Made by a program: the position numbers and the translations under genes. A DNA stretch of 64,000 nucleotides from Chaenocephalus aceratus (taxonomy: Eukaryota; Chordata; Actinopteri; Perciformes; Channichthyidae). Of this stretch, positions 35,473-44,346 are shown piece by piece. How positions within the stretch are numbered: the stretch's first letter is position 1; every line of letters starts with the position of its first letter. Location: the NCBI GenBank assembly GCA_023974075.1, contig JAMFTG010000217.1, forward strand, positions 62,001-126,000. Direction: 5' to 3'. A model generated the notes under the pieces. That model ran no database searches. It was given only the letters and a program-made list of their open reading frames with translations, and was not told the origin of the DNA.

Positions 35473-37390
35473 GTCCCTATACCCAATACGTCACTGTACT
35501 TACTACACTATAAGAAGTAAACAATGGAACAAGAGAAATGTCCAACGAGGCGTTCTGGGGCAGCAGACAGGTCTTCTCTGTGTTAGAGTTGTACTCCCTA
35601 CAGAGTGTACTTTGAAGGTTGTGACTCTGCAGACCGTTCACATGCAGAAAAAGCTTCATAACAACAAGGGGACGGGTGATAACCGGAACAGCAGGACATG
35701 GGACCTTTAAGTAATTAGGTCTTATATAAAGTGTAAAGATATATTCTGACTAGACGTTAGACAAATATACTTAGCAAGATTTCACATTTTTCCAGTGCAG
35801 AGGATTTTGCAAATGTTCAGTACCTACCTTGTATCCTCTTTTATAATTATGTCTCAATACCTTTTTTATTCTCTTCCTGCTTCTCCCCGTTCAGCTGGAG
35901 GAGGCGAAGCAGCTCGTACGCGAAGCCATCACTGCGGGGATCTTCTGTGACCTGGGGTCAGGAAGCAACGTGGACCTGTGCGTCATCACTGAGGCCGGAG
36001 TGGAGATGCTGCGAGGATACGACAAGCCCGCCACGAGGGGCAAACGGTGAGCCGGCATGAAGGCTTTTCTACCCGTCTTGGTTCTCAATTTAATATTTGT
36101 ACATATTTACGTTTATATATTCAGTTTAATATTTTATATTCCACCCCTCACATACTTAAGTATATATAATAACTTGCTTTATATTTAGTTTTTGCTATTG
36201 TTAATTTGTAAATTCACCATTTCTTGTTTATTTTTAGTCTTTTTTAATTTGTATTGTACAATGCCATGTCTTTGATGCGTGTGGCGCAGTGGGTTGTGCG
36301 TATGTGTTCGGATCAGGGGAGCACAGGTTCGAGTCCCACTGCAGTCAGCATGTCGTTGTGTCCCTGAGACACTTCACCCCAAAGTGCTCCTGTGGGGATC
36401 GCCCACAGTACTGAGTATGTGAGTCGCTTTGGATAAAAGCGTCTAACAAGTGACATGTGATGTAATGTAATGTTTTATGCTGCTACAACACAACCATGTC
36501 CCAAATTGGGATCTTATCTTATCTTATTTGTTCCCACGGAAAATAAACTCTTATTTTGATATTTTTTTATATTATCCAAAAGATGTTTTAAGACTCAATC
36601 AGCGTTTGTCTGTGCCGTGTCCAGGAACGAACAAAGTCTCGGACTAATGGGAGTTAAATCCCTCAAGATTCAAGATTCAAAGGTTTTAATATAAGCTACA
36701 ATGTACAAGCGGCCGAGATGGGTTTTCTCCGCAGGGTGGCTGGCGTCTCCCTTAGGGATAAGGTGAGAAGTTCGGTCATCCGGGAGGGACTCGGAGTTGA
36801 GCCGCGCCTCCTTCGCGTCGAAAGGAGCCAGTTGAGGTGGTTCGGGCACCTAGTTAGGATGCCACCTGGGCGCCTCCCTAGGGAGGTGTTCCAGGCACGT
36901 CCAGCTGGGAAGAGACCAAGGGGTAGACCTAGGACCAGGTGGAGGGACTATATCTCTTCGCGCCTTGGGACCCCCCAGTCAGAGCTGGTTGATGAGGGGA
37001 AAGGGACGTTTGGGGCTCTCTGCTGGAACTGATACCTCCGAGACCCGACCACGGATAAGCGGGAGAAGATGGATGGATAAGCTACATTGTAGAAATGGCA
37101 TTGAAAATCTTATGGCCCGAGCACCTCCAGCGATGCAACACACAGTATTTAATAAACTACAAAAAGTTCTTTATTGAGAACAAATGCCCTGAAGCTCCAG
37201 CACTGTTTGCAGTTTTAACTTTACAGAGAACTTTAAGCAACACATAATAAGACTTGTTCTCCTTCTTGTCTCTTTCAGAGAGGGACAGTACAGATATAAG
37301 CCCGGCACCACGGCGGTCCTGACCAAAACTGTGACCTCCTTCCCTCTGGTCGTGGTCGACGAGTCTGTTCAGATCATGGACACTGAATAG
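28955..37390 (+). CDS. psmb10: Proteasome 20S beta-type subunit, PSMB10 (beta2i/MECL-1)-like
   Basis: Trypsin-like beta2 catalytic subunit of the 20S proteasome; the beta2i form is built into immunoproteasomes. Exons: 28955-29019, 29773-29866, 31414-31511, 33258-33398, 33759-33874, 34541-34599, 35895-36046, 37279-37390. Total 837 nt (278 aa plus stop), all junctions in frame. Seen: [15 protein letters not shown], the processing site RKTG|TTIAG with catalytic Thr1, [20 protein letters not shown] (Asp17), [20 protein letters not shown] (Lys33), [17 protein letters not shown], and a C-terminal arm [30 protein letters not shown] and EDRFKPNM favour PSMB10, while other stretches ([14 protein letters not shown]) are shared with PSMB7. 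The fish paralogue psmb13 is an alternative. ISRE-like motifs upstream support the inducible form. Introns 1, 3 and 5 hold expanded hAT copies. Confidence 0.9.
29150..29709 (+). mobile_element. hAT-like element with 37-bp minisatellite, array 1 (psmb10 intron 1)
   Basis: Ends CAGAGGTGGGAAGTAGTGGA and TACTTTTGCCATCTCTG. TATACC abuts both ends as a target duplication (6 bases visible). The interior array at about 29275-29576 has roughly eight 37-bp units, core ATGTTGAACTCAAATACCTG followed by TACTTTCTACTTCTTAC. Confidence 0.8.
30468..30593. repeat. Fold-back (hairpin) repeat, psmb10 intron 2
   Basis: Arms 30468-30506 and 30555-30593 are inverted copies with 36 of 39 positions matching; the core is TTTAACTTCTGTTAGACAGC. 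Loop about 48 bases. It probably represents a small palindromic MITE; an AGGGCTGCACGATTTGGGG repeat motif lies 140 bp upstream. Confidence 0.75.
30855..31312. repeat. Dispersed repeat pair, copy 2 (psmb10 intron 2)
   Basis: T-rich CTCAAAATTCTGACTT units are followed by the CAGAGTCCTTCACATGCTGA block, matching 18001-18683 in the same orientation. It ends about 100 bp before psmb10 exon 3, as copy 1 ends about 160 bp before crat exon 7. Confidence 0.75.
31542..32341 (-). mobile_element. hAT-like element with 37-bp minisatellite, array 2, inverted (psmb10 intron 3)
   Basis: Reverse-complement orientation relative to arrays 1 and 3. About 19 units with core CAGGTATTTGTGTTCAACAT; ends with CTACTTCCCACCTCTG at 32341. 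The opposite terminus is lost, and the array begins about 30 bp after the exon 3 donor. Confidence 0.8.
32518..32560. repeat. (TA)n microsatellite
   Basis: Alternating TA run with one GT interruption in psmb10 intron 3. Confidence 0.8.
32726..33118. mobile_element. hAT-type MITE with perfect 8-bp target duplication (32734-33110)
   Basis: CTTTAAGT repeats at 32726-32733 and 33111-33118. Ends CAGGAGTGTCAAACTCA and TGAGTTGGGAAACCCCTG. The internal GCAAGCTCTTGCGGGCCAC segment recurs, inverted, near 47003-47025. No ORF. Confidence 0.9.
33430..33650 (+). repeat. LINE/SINE 3' fragment, psmb10 intron 4
   Basis: The GTCCGCCCTGGGAGAGGGAT and CTTCCTCGAGGTTTCTTCC blocks, then TGTACAAACTGAAGTCCACT and a GGCTATATAAATAAACACTG tail, form a widespread fish retroposon 3' end. 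The last about 80 bp match 55040-55110. Confidence 0.65.
33902..34499 (+). mobile_element. hAT-like element with 37-bp minisatellite, array 3 (33910-34491), psmb10 intron 5
   Basis: A perfect target duplication GTGCTGAC (33902-33909 and 34492-34499) brackets an element starting CAGAGGCGGGAAGTAGTGGA and ending TTTTGCCCTCTCTG. About twelve 37-bp units lie inside (about 34010-34445). The right end is only about 40 bp from exon 6. This copy sets the element boundaries for arrays 1 and 2. Confidence 0.9.
35012..35710. mobile_element. TTAA-flanked MITE family B, inverted copy in psmb10 intron 6
   Basis: TTAA at both ends; the right terminus is GACATGGGACCTTTAA. The left part (GGCCATTTCTACTGATCATA) is the reverse complement of 14385-14410. 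A (CA)n tract is at 35431-35469. Confidence 0.75.
36275..36480 (+). repeat. tRNA-derived SINE, psmb10 intron 7
   Basis: Pol III box A-like TGGCGCAGTGGG (36282-36293) and box B GGTTCGAGTCC (36326-36336). A SINE body follows, with TTGGATAAAAGCGTCTAACA and a TGATGTAATGTAATG tail. These are hallmarks of the common tRNA-derived fish SINEs. It is not a functional tRNA gene. Confidence 0.85.
36707..37080 (+). mobile_element. LINE (RTE/Rex-type) ORF 3' fragment, psmb10 intron 7
   Basis: Encodes [40 protein letters not shown] and [20 protein letters not shown], the C-terminal tail of an abundant fish non-LTR retrotransposon. It ends in GAAGATGGATGGATAA, a GATG-type tail. Truncated and partly out of frame at the end. 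Confidence 0.8.
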
Positions 37391-37987
37391 AAATGCAATA
37401 AAACAAGTTTCCTCGTGGACCAAAACCTTTTAAATATGTTGTAGCCTAATTCATCAATGTACTAAATAAAAAATAAAGTGGTGTGGTGAATGGATTTGGA
37501 ATATGTTGCTTAGTATCTTTAACTTATCATGTATGAAGTAGTTTTGCAATACATTATTTATGTGTTAAATAAGCAAGACACATTTTTCTTCCTCTTAAAA
37601 CACACATTCACACGACATAAATTGATCTGTTTTAAGTACAAATTATAAGAAAAAGTATGAATAATCAGGAGCAACTTTGAGCAGTCCATTATATGTTTTT
37701 ATCCATTATATTTATCCTATTATAGGTCAAAATCTAGAATGTATAAATAGAGTATTATATGGTCAAAACAGTCTGCCTGATGTGTGGGTCCGAATTACTT
37801 TTTAAAAGACTGGTCATCCAACTTCAAGGTGCGCTTAATACATCCATGGCTTCAGCCCAGTGTATACAAACACCGTTACCGAACCTAACTCAATGCACTG
37901 TCAATCGTATCCCCGCCCATTTAGAAAGTATTGATATAACTCACCAAGCGCTCCCAAATAGTTAACCCCGCCCACTTGTTGAACGCT
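37391..37987. other. psmb10-cenpa intergenic
   Basis: About 600 bp, AT-rich. It turns GC-box bearing near the right end (CCCCGCCCA at about 37912 and 37965). No repeats recognised. Confidence 0.4.
37397..37402 (+). terminator. psmb10 polyadenylation signal
   Basis: AATAAA 6 bases after the stop codon. A second cluster (AAATAAAAAATAAAG) at about 37463-37477 is an alternative. Confidence 0.6.
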
Positions 37988-38021
37988 GATTGGTGGATCC
38001 GGCGAAGACGAGTAGTTTGAA
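37988..38021 (+). promoter_or_regulatory. cenpa promoter: inverted CCAAT box and CHR element
   Basis: GATTGGT (37988-37994) is an inverted NF-Y CCAAT box. TTTGAA (38016-38021) matches the cell-cycle gene homology region bound by DREAM/MuvB. Their spacing of about 27 bases and place just before the proposed 5' exon resemble G2/M promoters. Function inferred. Confidence 0.5.
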
Positions 38022-38029
38022 TTTCAGTT

Positions 38030-38097
38030 GGTTGTTGTGTGCTGAATGTTCCGTTACAGCGTTTTAGAAAACAGAATTCGTGAAAATTGCTAAACAG
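38030..38097 (+). other. cenpa 5' noncoding exon (proposed)
   Basis: GC-box/CCAAT-bearing upstream DNA is followed by a segment ending GCTAAACAG|GTAAGT at 38097/38098, a strong donor. The next exon, with the ATG, begins after the AG at about 39510. The transcription start is not defined by sequence. Confidence 0.45.
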
Positions 38098-38383
38098 GTA
38101 AGTCTACAGTTACTTTATTGGGTAAGAAAATATATATCTATGTTTATTAAAGAGGCGTAAACGTAAACATGTCGGCCTACATACTATTTGTCCCATATTT
38201 AAAGGGACTTAACGCGGTTTGCAGTTGAAACAGCAATGTTATGCTAGGTTAGCTCATCGTGTGACCTCACATACACTTCGCAAACACAAAGGGGTAATAT
38301 ACATATTTTCTAACACTTCTGGGTGCTTTGCTTCTCCAAAAATCTCTGTTGTTGTTGTCAATATTTGATTGTCTCTCTAAAAC

Positions 38384-38900
38384 AGGGGTTTCCAAACTGT
38401 TTTCACTGAGGGCCACATGAATCATACAGAAACACATAGAAAGGGCCCCTCACTAGAGGTGGGGTATCAAAATCAATCAAATGTAGGTGAATTGATTGGC
38501 TTGATACTACATCCCAGCTCTCCAGAGGGTTTCAGTCATGTTGTTGGCAGCTCATCTCTTAAAACAGAAGCCTCAGATTGCTTATAAGAGGAAAGATGAA
38601 GGGTCTATTTCAAGCTGGTTATGTAAATAAGTGAAGGGGCTTTTTTTAATCAACTAAGATTTGTTAAACAACCTGAATTGACTGCATGTATGTGAAAAGT
38701 GGGCGTATTGACACATGCATACTACTGTGTCTGTAATATATGTTTACAAATACATTTAATAACTACAATATTATTACAAAATACAAGTTTCTTGTGTGGG
38801 TCATATTCCATTATACTTTTAGAATTAGCTGAGGGCCGATTAAAAGTGTTCCACACGACCACAGTTGGCCCCCAGGCCGTAGTTTGGACACCTCTGACCT
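38384..38900. mobile_element. hAT-type MITE in cenpa intron 1
   Basis: Ends CAGGGGTTTCCAAACTG and TAGTTTGGACACCTCTG are inverted repeats. GAGGGCCACATGAATC near one end and GGCCCCCAGGCCG near the other are typical of this family. A clean target duplication is not seen. Confidence 0.6.
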
Positions 38901-39512
38901 AGGGTATTTTACTTATGTTGTGATTACCGTTAGATCTTGACAACATATTGAAGAGAGCCAAAACGATAGGGCTTAATTGTCATGCACTCCACGGTGAAAA
39001 ACCTAATTCCCAATCTCCTCCAACAATGCAACATAATGTATGTATAGGACATAAAACAAATACAAACAGTGCAAGAAGACACAGAGTACTGCAGGTGAAG
39101 TAAACTATATTTGCTAAATATACACGTACACGCTCTGATTGCACGTGATAGTCCTCGCTCAAATCTCAACACATGACGTGTAACAGTTAGAGTACATGGA
39201 GCAAATCTATGTTGCCAAGCTTGAGTCATCATTACAGGGCTGCATTGCAAAGTCTCGGGCCCTGTGCAATGGCTGCTGGGACATTTGAACCCCCCATGGA
39301 GGAGAGACGGATGACTCAACACCGATATGAATAAAACCTGATCTAAGTCACTGTTGGGATTAGTTTAGGTGACATTTGGAAGAATGGTTGTATTAAAAGT
39401 ATTCATGTTGTATAAAGACTTGACGGTTTGATTAATGAAGCATGTGATGTCCGACAGTCAGACCGGCTGCAGCGTTCTTCTTCTTCTGGTCCTGGTCTCG
39501 CTGTTGAAGACG

Positions 39513-42161
39513 ATGCGTCCCGACACTTCAGTCAGCCGCCGGAAGGACAAAGTCCCCGTACGTCGCCCCCCCAGAGCGCCCCCCGCTTCAGCTCCCCGGT
39601 CCCCGAGGTTGAGTGGACCGCCAGGTAGAGAACCAGGTGAGAGAGGGTTGGCCTGTCTCTGATTGGCTGAAACACCAAACAGATCATTGCAGCATTACCC
39701 ATAATCCCCTCTGTTTCAGCCCTGTTTCCAAAGTGCTGATTCTCTGTCTGTTACTTTAGATGAAGATAAGGAGCCCCTCCCCACGCCCCTCTGAGAGACA
39801 TTTGGTTACAAAGAACTCAATGGAGCTCTAGAGGAGATTCAGGTGATAAGGGGGGGGGGGGGGGGGTTACCTTGTTGCTGATTGGCTAATGGCTACACAA
39901 GACAACACATCGTTATGACATCACAAAGTGTCCAAAATCTGATCAGCTCATTTTCAGACAGGTTTTTATAGAAATGGATCAAAAAGAGAGAAAATCTTTG
40001 TTCCTGAAACTTTCAGAGTCTCTTTCCACAGAGGGGACACATGTTGATGTAGAAGAGACATGAAGAAGAGGGGACACATGTTGATGTAGAAGAGACATGA
40101 AGAAGAGGGGACACATGTTGATGTAGAAGAGACATGAAGAAGAGGGGACACATGTTGATGTAGAAGAGACATGAAGAAGAGGGGACACATGTTGATGTAG
40201 AAGAGACATGAAGAAGAGGGGACACATGTTGATGTAGAAGAGGGGACACATGTTGATGTAGAAGAGACATGAAGAAGAGGGGACACATGTTGATGTAGAA
40301 GAGACATGAAGAAGAGGGGACACATGTTGATGTAGAAGAGACATGAAGGAGAGGGGACACATGTTGATGGAGAAGAGGGGACACATGTTGATGTAGAAGA
40401 GACATGAAGAAGAGGGGACACATGTTGATGTAGAAGAGACATGAAGGAGAGGGGACACATGTTGATGTAGAAGAGACATGGAGAAGAGGGGACACATGTT
40501 GATGTAGAAGAGACATGGAGAAGAGGGGACACATGTTGATGTAGAAGAGACATGGAGAAGAGGGGACACATGTTGATGTAGAAAAGACATGAAGAAGAGG
40601 GGACACGTGGTGATGAAGAAGAGGGGACACGTGGTGATGTAGAAGAGACATGAAGAAGAGGGGACACATGTTGATGTAGAAGAGACGTGAAGAAGAGGGG
40701 ACACGTGTTGATGTAGAAGAGACATGAAGAAGAGGGGACACATGTTGATGTAGAAGAGACATGGAGAAGAGGGGACACATGTTGATGAAGAAGAGACATG
40801 AAGAAGAGGGGACACATGTTGATGTAGAAGAGACATGGAGAAGAGGGGACACATGTTGATGAAGAAGAGACATGAAGAAGAGGGGACACATGTTGATGTA
40901 GAAGAGACATGAAGAAGAGGGGACACATGTTGATGTAGAAGAGACGTGAAGAAGAGGGGACACATGTTGATGTAGAAGAGACATGAAGAAGAGGGGACAC
41001 ATGTTGATGAAGAAGAGACATGGAGAAGAGGGGACACATGTTGATGTAGAAGAGACATGAAGAAGAGGGGACACATGTTGATGTAGAAGAGACATGAAGA
41101 AGAGGGGACACGTGTTGATGTAGAAGAGACATGAAGAAGAGGGGACACGTGTTGATGTAGAAGAGACATGAAGAAGAGGGGACACGTGTTGATGTAGAAG
41201 AGACATGAAGAAGAGGGGACACATGTTGATGTAGAAGAGACGTGAAGAAGAGGGGACACATGTTGATGTAGAAGAGACGTGAAGAAGAGGGGACACGTGT
41301 TGATGTAGAAGAGACATGAAGAAGAGGGGACACATGTTGATGTAGAAGAGACGTGAAGAAGAGGGGACACATGTTGATGTAGAAGAGACGTGAAGAAGAG
41401 GGGACACATGTTGATGTAGAAGAGACATGGAGAAGAGGGGACACATGTTGATGTAGAAGAGACATGGAGAAGAGGGGACACATGTTGATGTAGAAGAGAC
41501 ATGAAGAAGAGGGGACACATGTTGATCTAGAGGAGACATGGAGAAGTGGATTTTGAATAATAGGTGACCTTGAAGGAAGTCCCTGCTTTTATCAAAACTA
41601 AAGTCGAGTTAAAAACCCGGCAGGTTCGCTAAACAAGTATTTCAAAGCATGCTCCGAAGCTCTTGTGTCCCAGCTGTATGTCGATGTCCCGGTGTTGAAA
41701 GGGAGAGTTGTCATTGGCTAAGAGGAAAGTCCTGCCATCCCATACACGCTGAAACTCTCTGTGTCTGTCTTCCAGCGAGGACCCCAGTGTCTCCCAGGAA
41801 GAGAAGGTTTCGCCCAGGGACCCGAGCGCTAATGGAGATCCGCAAATACCAGAAGTCCTCCGACCTTCTGCTGAGGAAGGCTCCCTTCTCCCGCCTGGTG
41901 AGTGAACACTAGGAAGCCGTGCGGAGGAGAAGGTGACTGCTCTCTTTAGAAACACTTACCGGTGCCTTCTGCCGTAACCCGTTAACAGCTGGCAGAGAAC
42001 GCACTGCTTCAGTTGAGCTTCTCCCTCCTGATTACAATTTGCAATTCCTCTGTATATTCCTCTGCCTTCAAAGTTCCTCTTCTCTGGAATCCATCGATCT
42101 GATTGGTTGTTAGCAAATTATCAAAATACTACGGAGGGAAGATATTTTCGTTTGGATTACT

Positions 42162-42230
<69 letters not shown>

Positions 42231-43395
42231 ACGCCTGCTGTGACGTCAAGTTACTCCGTTCTCCGCTTGTAATTATGCCGAAGCTTCAAAGCTGTATTTA
42301 TCATCTGAATTTGCCGAAACAAGTTTAATATTCTGAAAGCCAAGACTTTGTTTATTTGAAACCAGATGAAAACAAACTGTAACGGACCCTGCCGTGTTAT
42401 CTGTGATTACTATACGCCTTACATTCATCATGTCAGCCGGAGGGGGGGGGGCGGCGCTGCGGAACAGCAGAGTGCGAGTGAGAGGTGTCGTCGTCCCTTT
42501 ACGAGCTTAAAGAATGTATTTATCGTGATTTTGGAAATAAAAGTTTCATATTCTGAAAGCCAAGACTTTGTTTATTTAAAATCAAATAAAACACCCGAAA
42601 AAATAGTTGTTTACGCAAATCCACGTTTATTTTTAAATGAGCCGTTGCGACTTCCGACTGATTTCGATAGAGCGGGTCACACACATGTATACGGTATGTT
42701 ATGAGCCTGTTCCTGCTAGTGACGTTGTGTTAAGAACATGGAACACATGTATGTATTAAGCTGGTTGTTCGTAGTCGTCCGTCTGACTGAGACGTTTGGA
42801 GCTGAAATGCTGCCCCCGTGTGTTCTGAACCCCATGACCTCCTGAGACCGGTGCGACTGCAGCCTCGTTGTGACGTCTCGGCTCCTTGTTTCAGGTCCGT
42901 GAGGTGTGCCAGAGTTTCTCCGGGGACTCCTTGAGGTGGCAGGTCTACGCTCTGCTGGCTCTGCAGGAGGTAAGCCGGTTCCTCCACCTCCTAGCTAACG
43001 TCCTTGTTGGTTTTCCTTTATTTTACCGAGAGGAATCCCTATTTATTTTATTGTTTTATTTAGTATCATTTACCTGCTGTGTCTCCTAAAGCGTTAAAGT
43101 GTTATATCATGACGTGTTGCTGCATATATTTTGCGTAATAGGTGACCTTTAAGTTGTGATTATTATTATTATTATTATTAAACCCACAAGGTCATTTCTT
43201 CTAAATAACTCCTCCTCCTCCTCCTCCTCCTCCTCCTCCTCCTCCTCCTCCTCCTCCTCCTCCCAGGCTGCAGAGGCGTTTCTGGTCTTGTTGTTCTCGG
43301 ATGCCAACCTGTGTGCCATCCACGCCAAGCGCGTCACCATCTTCCCCCGAGACATTCAGCTGGCCCGGAGGATCCGCGGGGTGGAGAGCATGTGA
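39513..43395 (+). CDS. cenpa: Histone H3-like centromeric protein A (CENP-A)
   Basis: Centromere-specific H3 variant that replaces H3 in centromeric nucleosomes and seeds the kinetochore. Coding exons: 39513-39636, 41776-41897, 42895-42969, 43267-43395. Total 450 nt (149 aa plus stop; human 140) and in frame throughout. The N-terminal tail is Pro/Arg/Ser-rich ([20 protein letters not shown]), as is usual for this fast-evolving region. The histone fold is well kept: [40 protein letters not shown], then the CENP-A targeting region (loop 1 and alpha2; [20 protein letters not shown]), [15 protein letters not shown] and [17 protein letters not shown]. The start follows an AG acceptor (GTTGAAG|ACGATG). 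Intron 1 of the coding part holds a 1.5-kb minisatellite, and the last intron ends in a (CTC)n tract. Confidence 0.95.
39966..41577. repeat. 37-bp minisatellite in cenpa intron, derived from a MITE end
   Basis: Roughly 40 head-to-tail units with core GGGGACACATGTTGATGTAG followed by AAGAGACATGAAGAAGA. Some units are shortened (for example about 40233, 40368, 40615). The right border reads AGTGGATTTTGAATAATAGG then TGACCTTGAAGG, closely resembling the terminus of the MITE copies at 49330-49397 and 50420-50481. The reverse strand is open in all three frames (505-513 codons) because the unit has no stop there; this is not a gene. A run of G lies just left, at 39850-39867. Confidence 0.9.
42163..42229. 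repeat. (GT)n microsatellite
   Basis: Pure GT run in a cenpa intron. A 44-bp segment with TTCTGAAAGCCAAGACTTTG occurs twice nearby (about 42321-42365 and 42542-42586). Confidence 0.9.
43157..43265. repeat. (ATT)n and (CTC)n forming the cenpa last-intron polypyrimidine tract
   Basis: (ATT)n at about 43157-43181, then (CTC)n at about 43209-43263, running directly into the CCCAG acceptor of the last cenpa exon at 43267. The G-rich complement gives polyGly/polyGlu artefact ORFs on the minus strand. Confidence 0.9.
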
Positions 43396-43746
43396 GGACG
43401 ACAAGAGAAGGGACAGCACGGACAAGCGTTTCTGTGGCCTCGATTCTGCTTTTAATCTGGAGACCTGCTTTTAAATGTTTTTCAGATTTTCAGCTAGGTA
43501 TTTGTCTCGGCATAGCATCGCAGGTTTTATGAATTCAAGAGGTTCAAATGATGTCCCTGTGGGTTCGCTCGAGTCACTTTAACAGATGGAATCAGGACAT
43601 AAGAGTGAGAAAGGGATCTGCGTCCTGCAGCTGTGTTTTCATACTGAATAATCTACATATTAGCTCTTCTGTGTTCCTGTGTTTTAATGATTGTGTTTTT
43701 GTCGATGTGTACATATTGTTCTTCATTCCAATAAGCTTATTATGTT

Positions 43747-43752
43747 AATAAA
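43747..43752 (+). terminator. cenpa polyadenylation signal
   Basis: AATAAA about 350 bp after the stop codon, in an AT-rich context. Confidence 0.65.
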
Positions 43753-43920
43753 CAGTACGCTTTTTCATTATTACGAGCTACTTGCCGTCTTATTCTGCCT
43801 TCACACGTTTGAACATTTTACCTTTGTGTAAGCGTGGGTTAACTTCCGTAACTTGCTATTTGTTAAGATCAATAGCACCAAAAGTGGCCCAGTGCTGCCC
43901 CCTGCTGGATTAAATGTGTG

Positions 43921-44346
43921 GTTACATGCAGGGGTTACATTGGGATTTGATATGTGCGGGGGCTCTGTTTGAAGGTGCGACGGGGGGGTACCAAGACGTC
44001 CGGCCGTTCTGTGATTCTCCAGAACACACAGCTGGTCCACCAAAGGCACCGGCCCACCGGGATAAATCCCGATTCTCCCAATAGCCAATCCGTGCCTCCC
44101 CTGACTCACGTCGCTGACACACACCGCTGCTGACTCAGCGCGGAGGTGCCGAAACAACTATATCCGGTCACAGTGATCTGCTATTTCAAAGTAAAGTCAA
44201 CCCTTATCCACCCTAAATATAGTCTATATTAAGAACGAGAAAAGTGTTAACATATATATCGTTTTTTGTAAACATATACAAATGTGCGAGGGTGATGAAG
44301 TCAGAGCATCGTCCAGCCACGGCCCAATGTAACCCCTGGTTACATG
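43921..44346. mobile_element. hAT MITE with perfect 8-bp target duplication (43929-44338)
   Basis: GTTACATG at 43921-43928 and 44339-44346. Ends CAGGGGTTACATTGGGAT and GGCCCAATGTAACCCCTG. Internal similarity to the 3.3-kb hAT at 7994-11260 at both ends: TTTGATATGTG-GGGGGCT on the left, and GATCTGCTATT, AAGTCAAC and GAAGTCAGAGCAT on the right. It is a 410-bp deletion derivative of that family. Confidence 0.9.

Noticed and set aside
36275..36345. Functional tRNA gene
   Set aside because: Box A and B are present but embedded in a SINE body; no complete cloverleaf seen.
39966..41539. Three 505-513 aa minus-strand ORFs
   Set aside because: All three frames are open only because a 37-bp tandem unit lacks stops on that strand. 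No initiation context or domain; it lies in a cenpa intron.
39966..41577. CRISPR-like direct repeats
   Set aside because: Units are contiguous with no unique spacers, and the genome is vertebrate.
43149..43425. PolyGlu/polyGly/polySer ORFs
   Set aside because: Translations of the (CTC)n microsatellite next to the cenpa acceptor.
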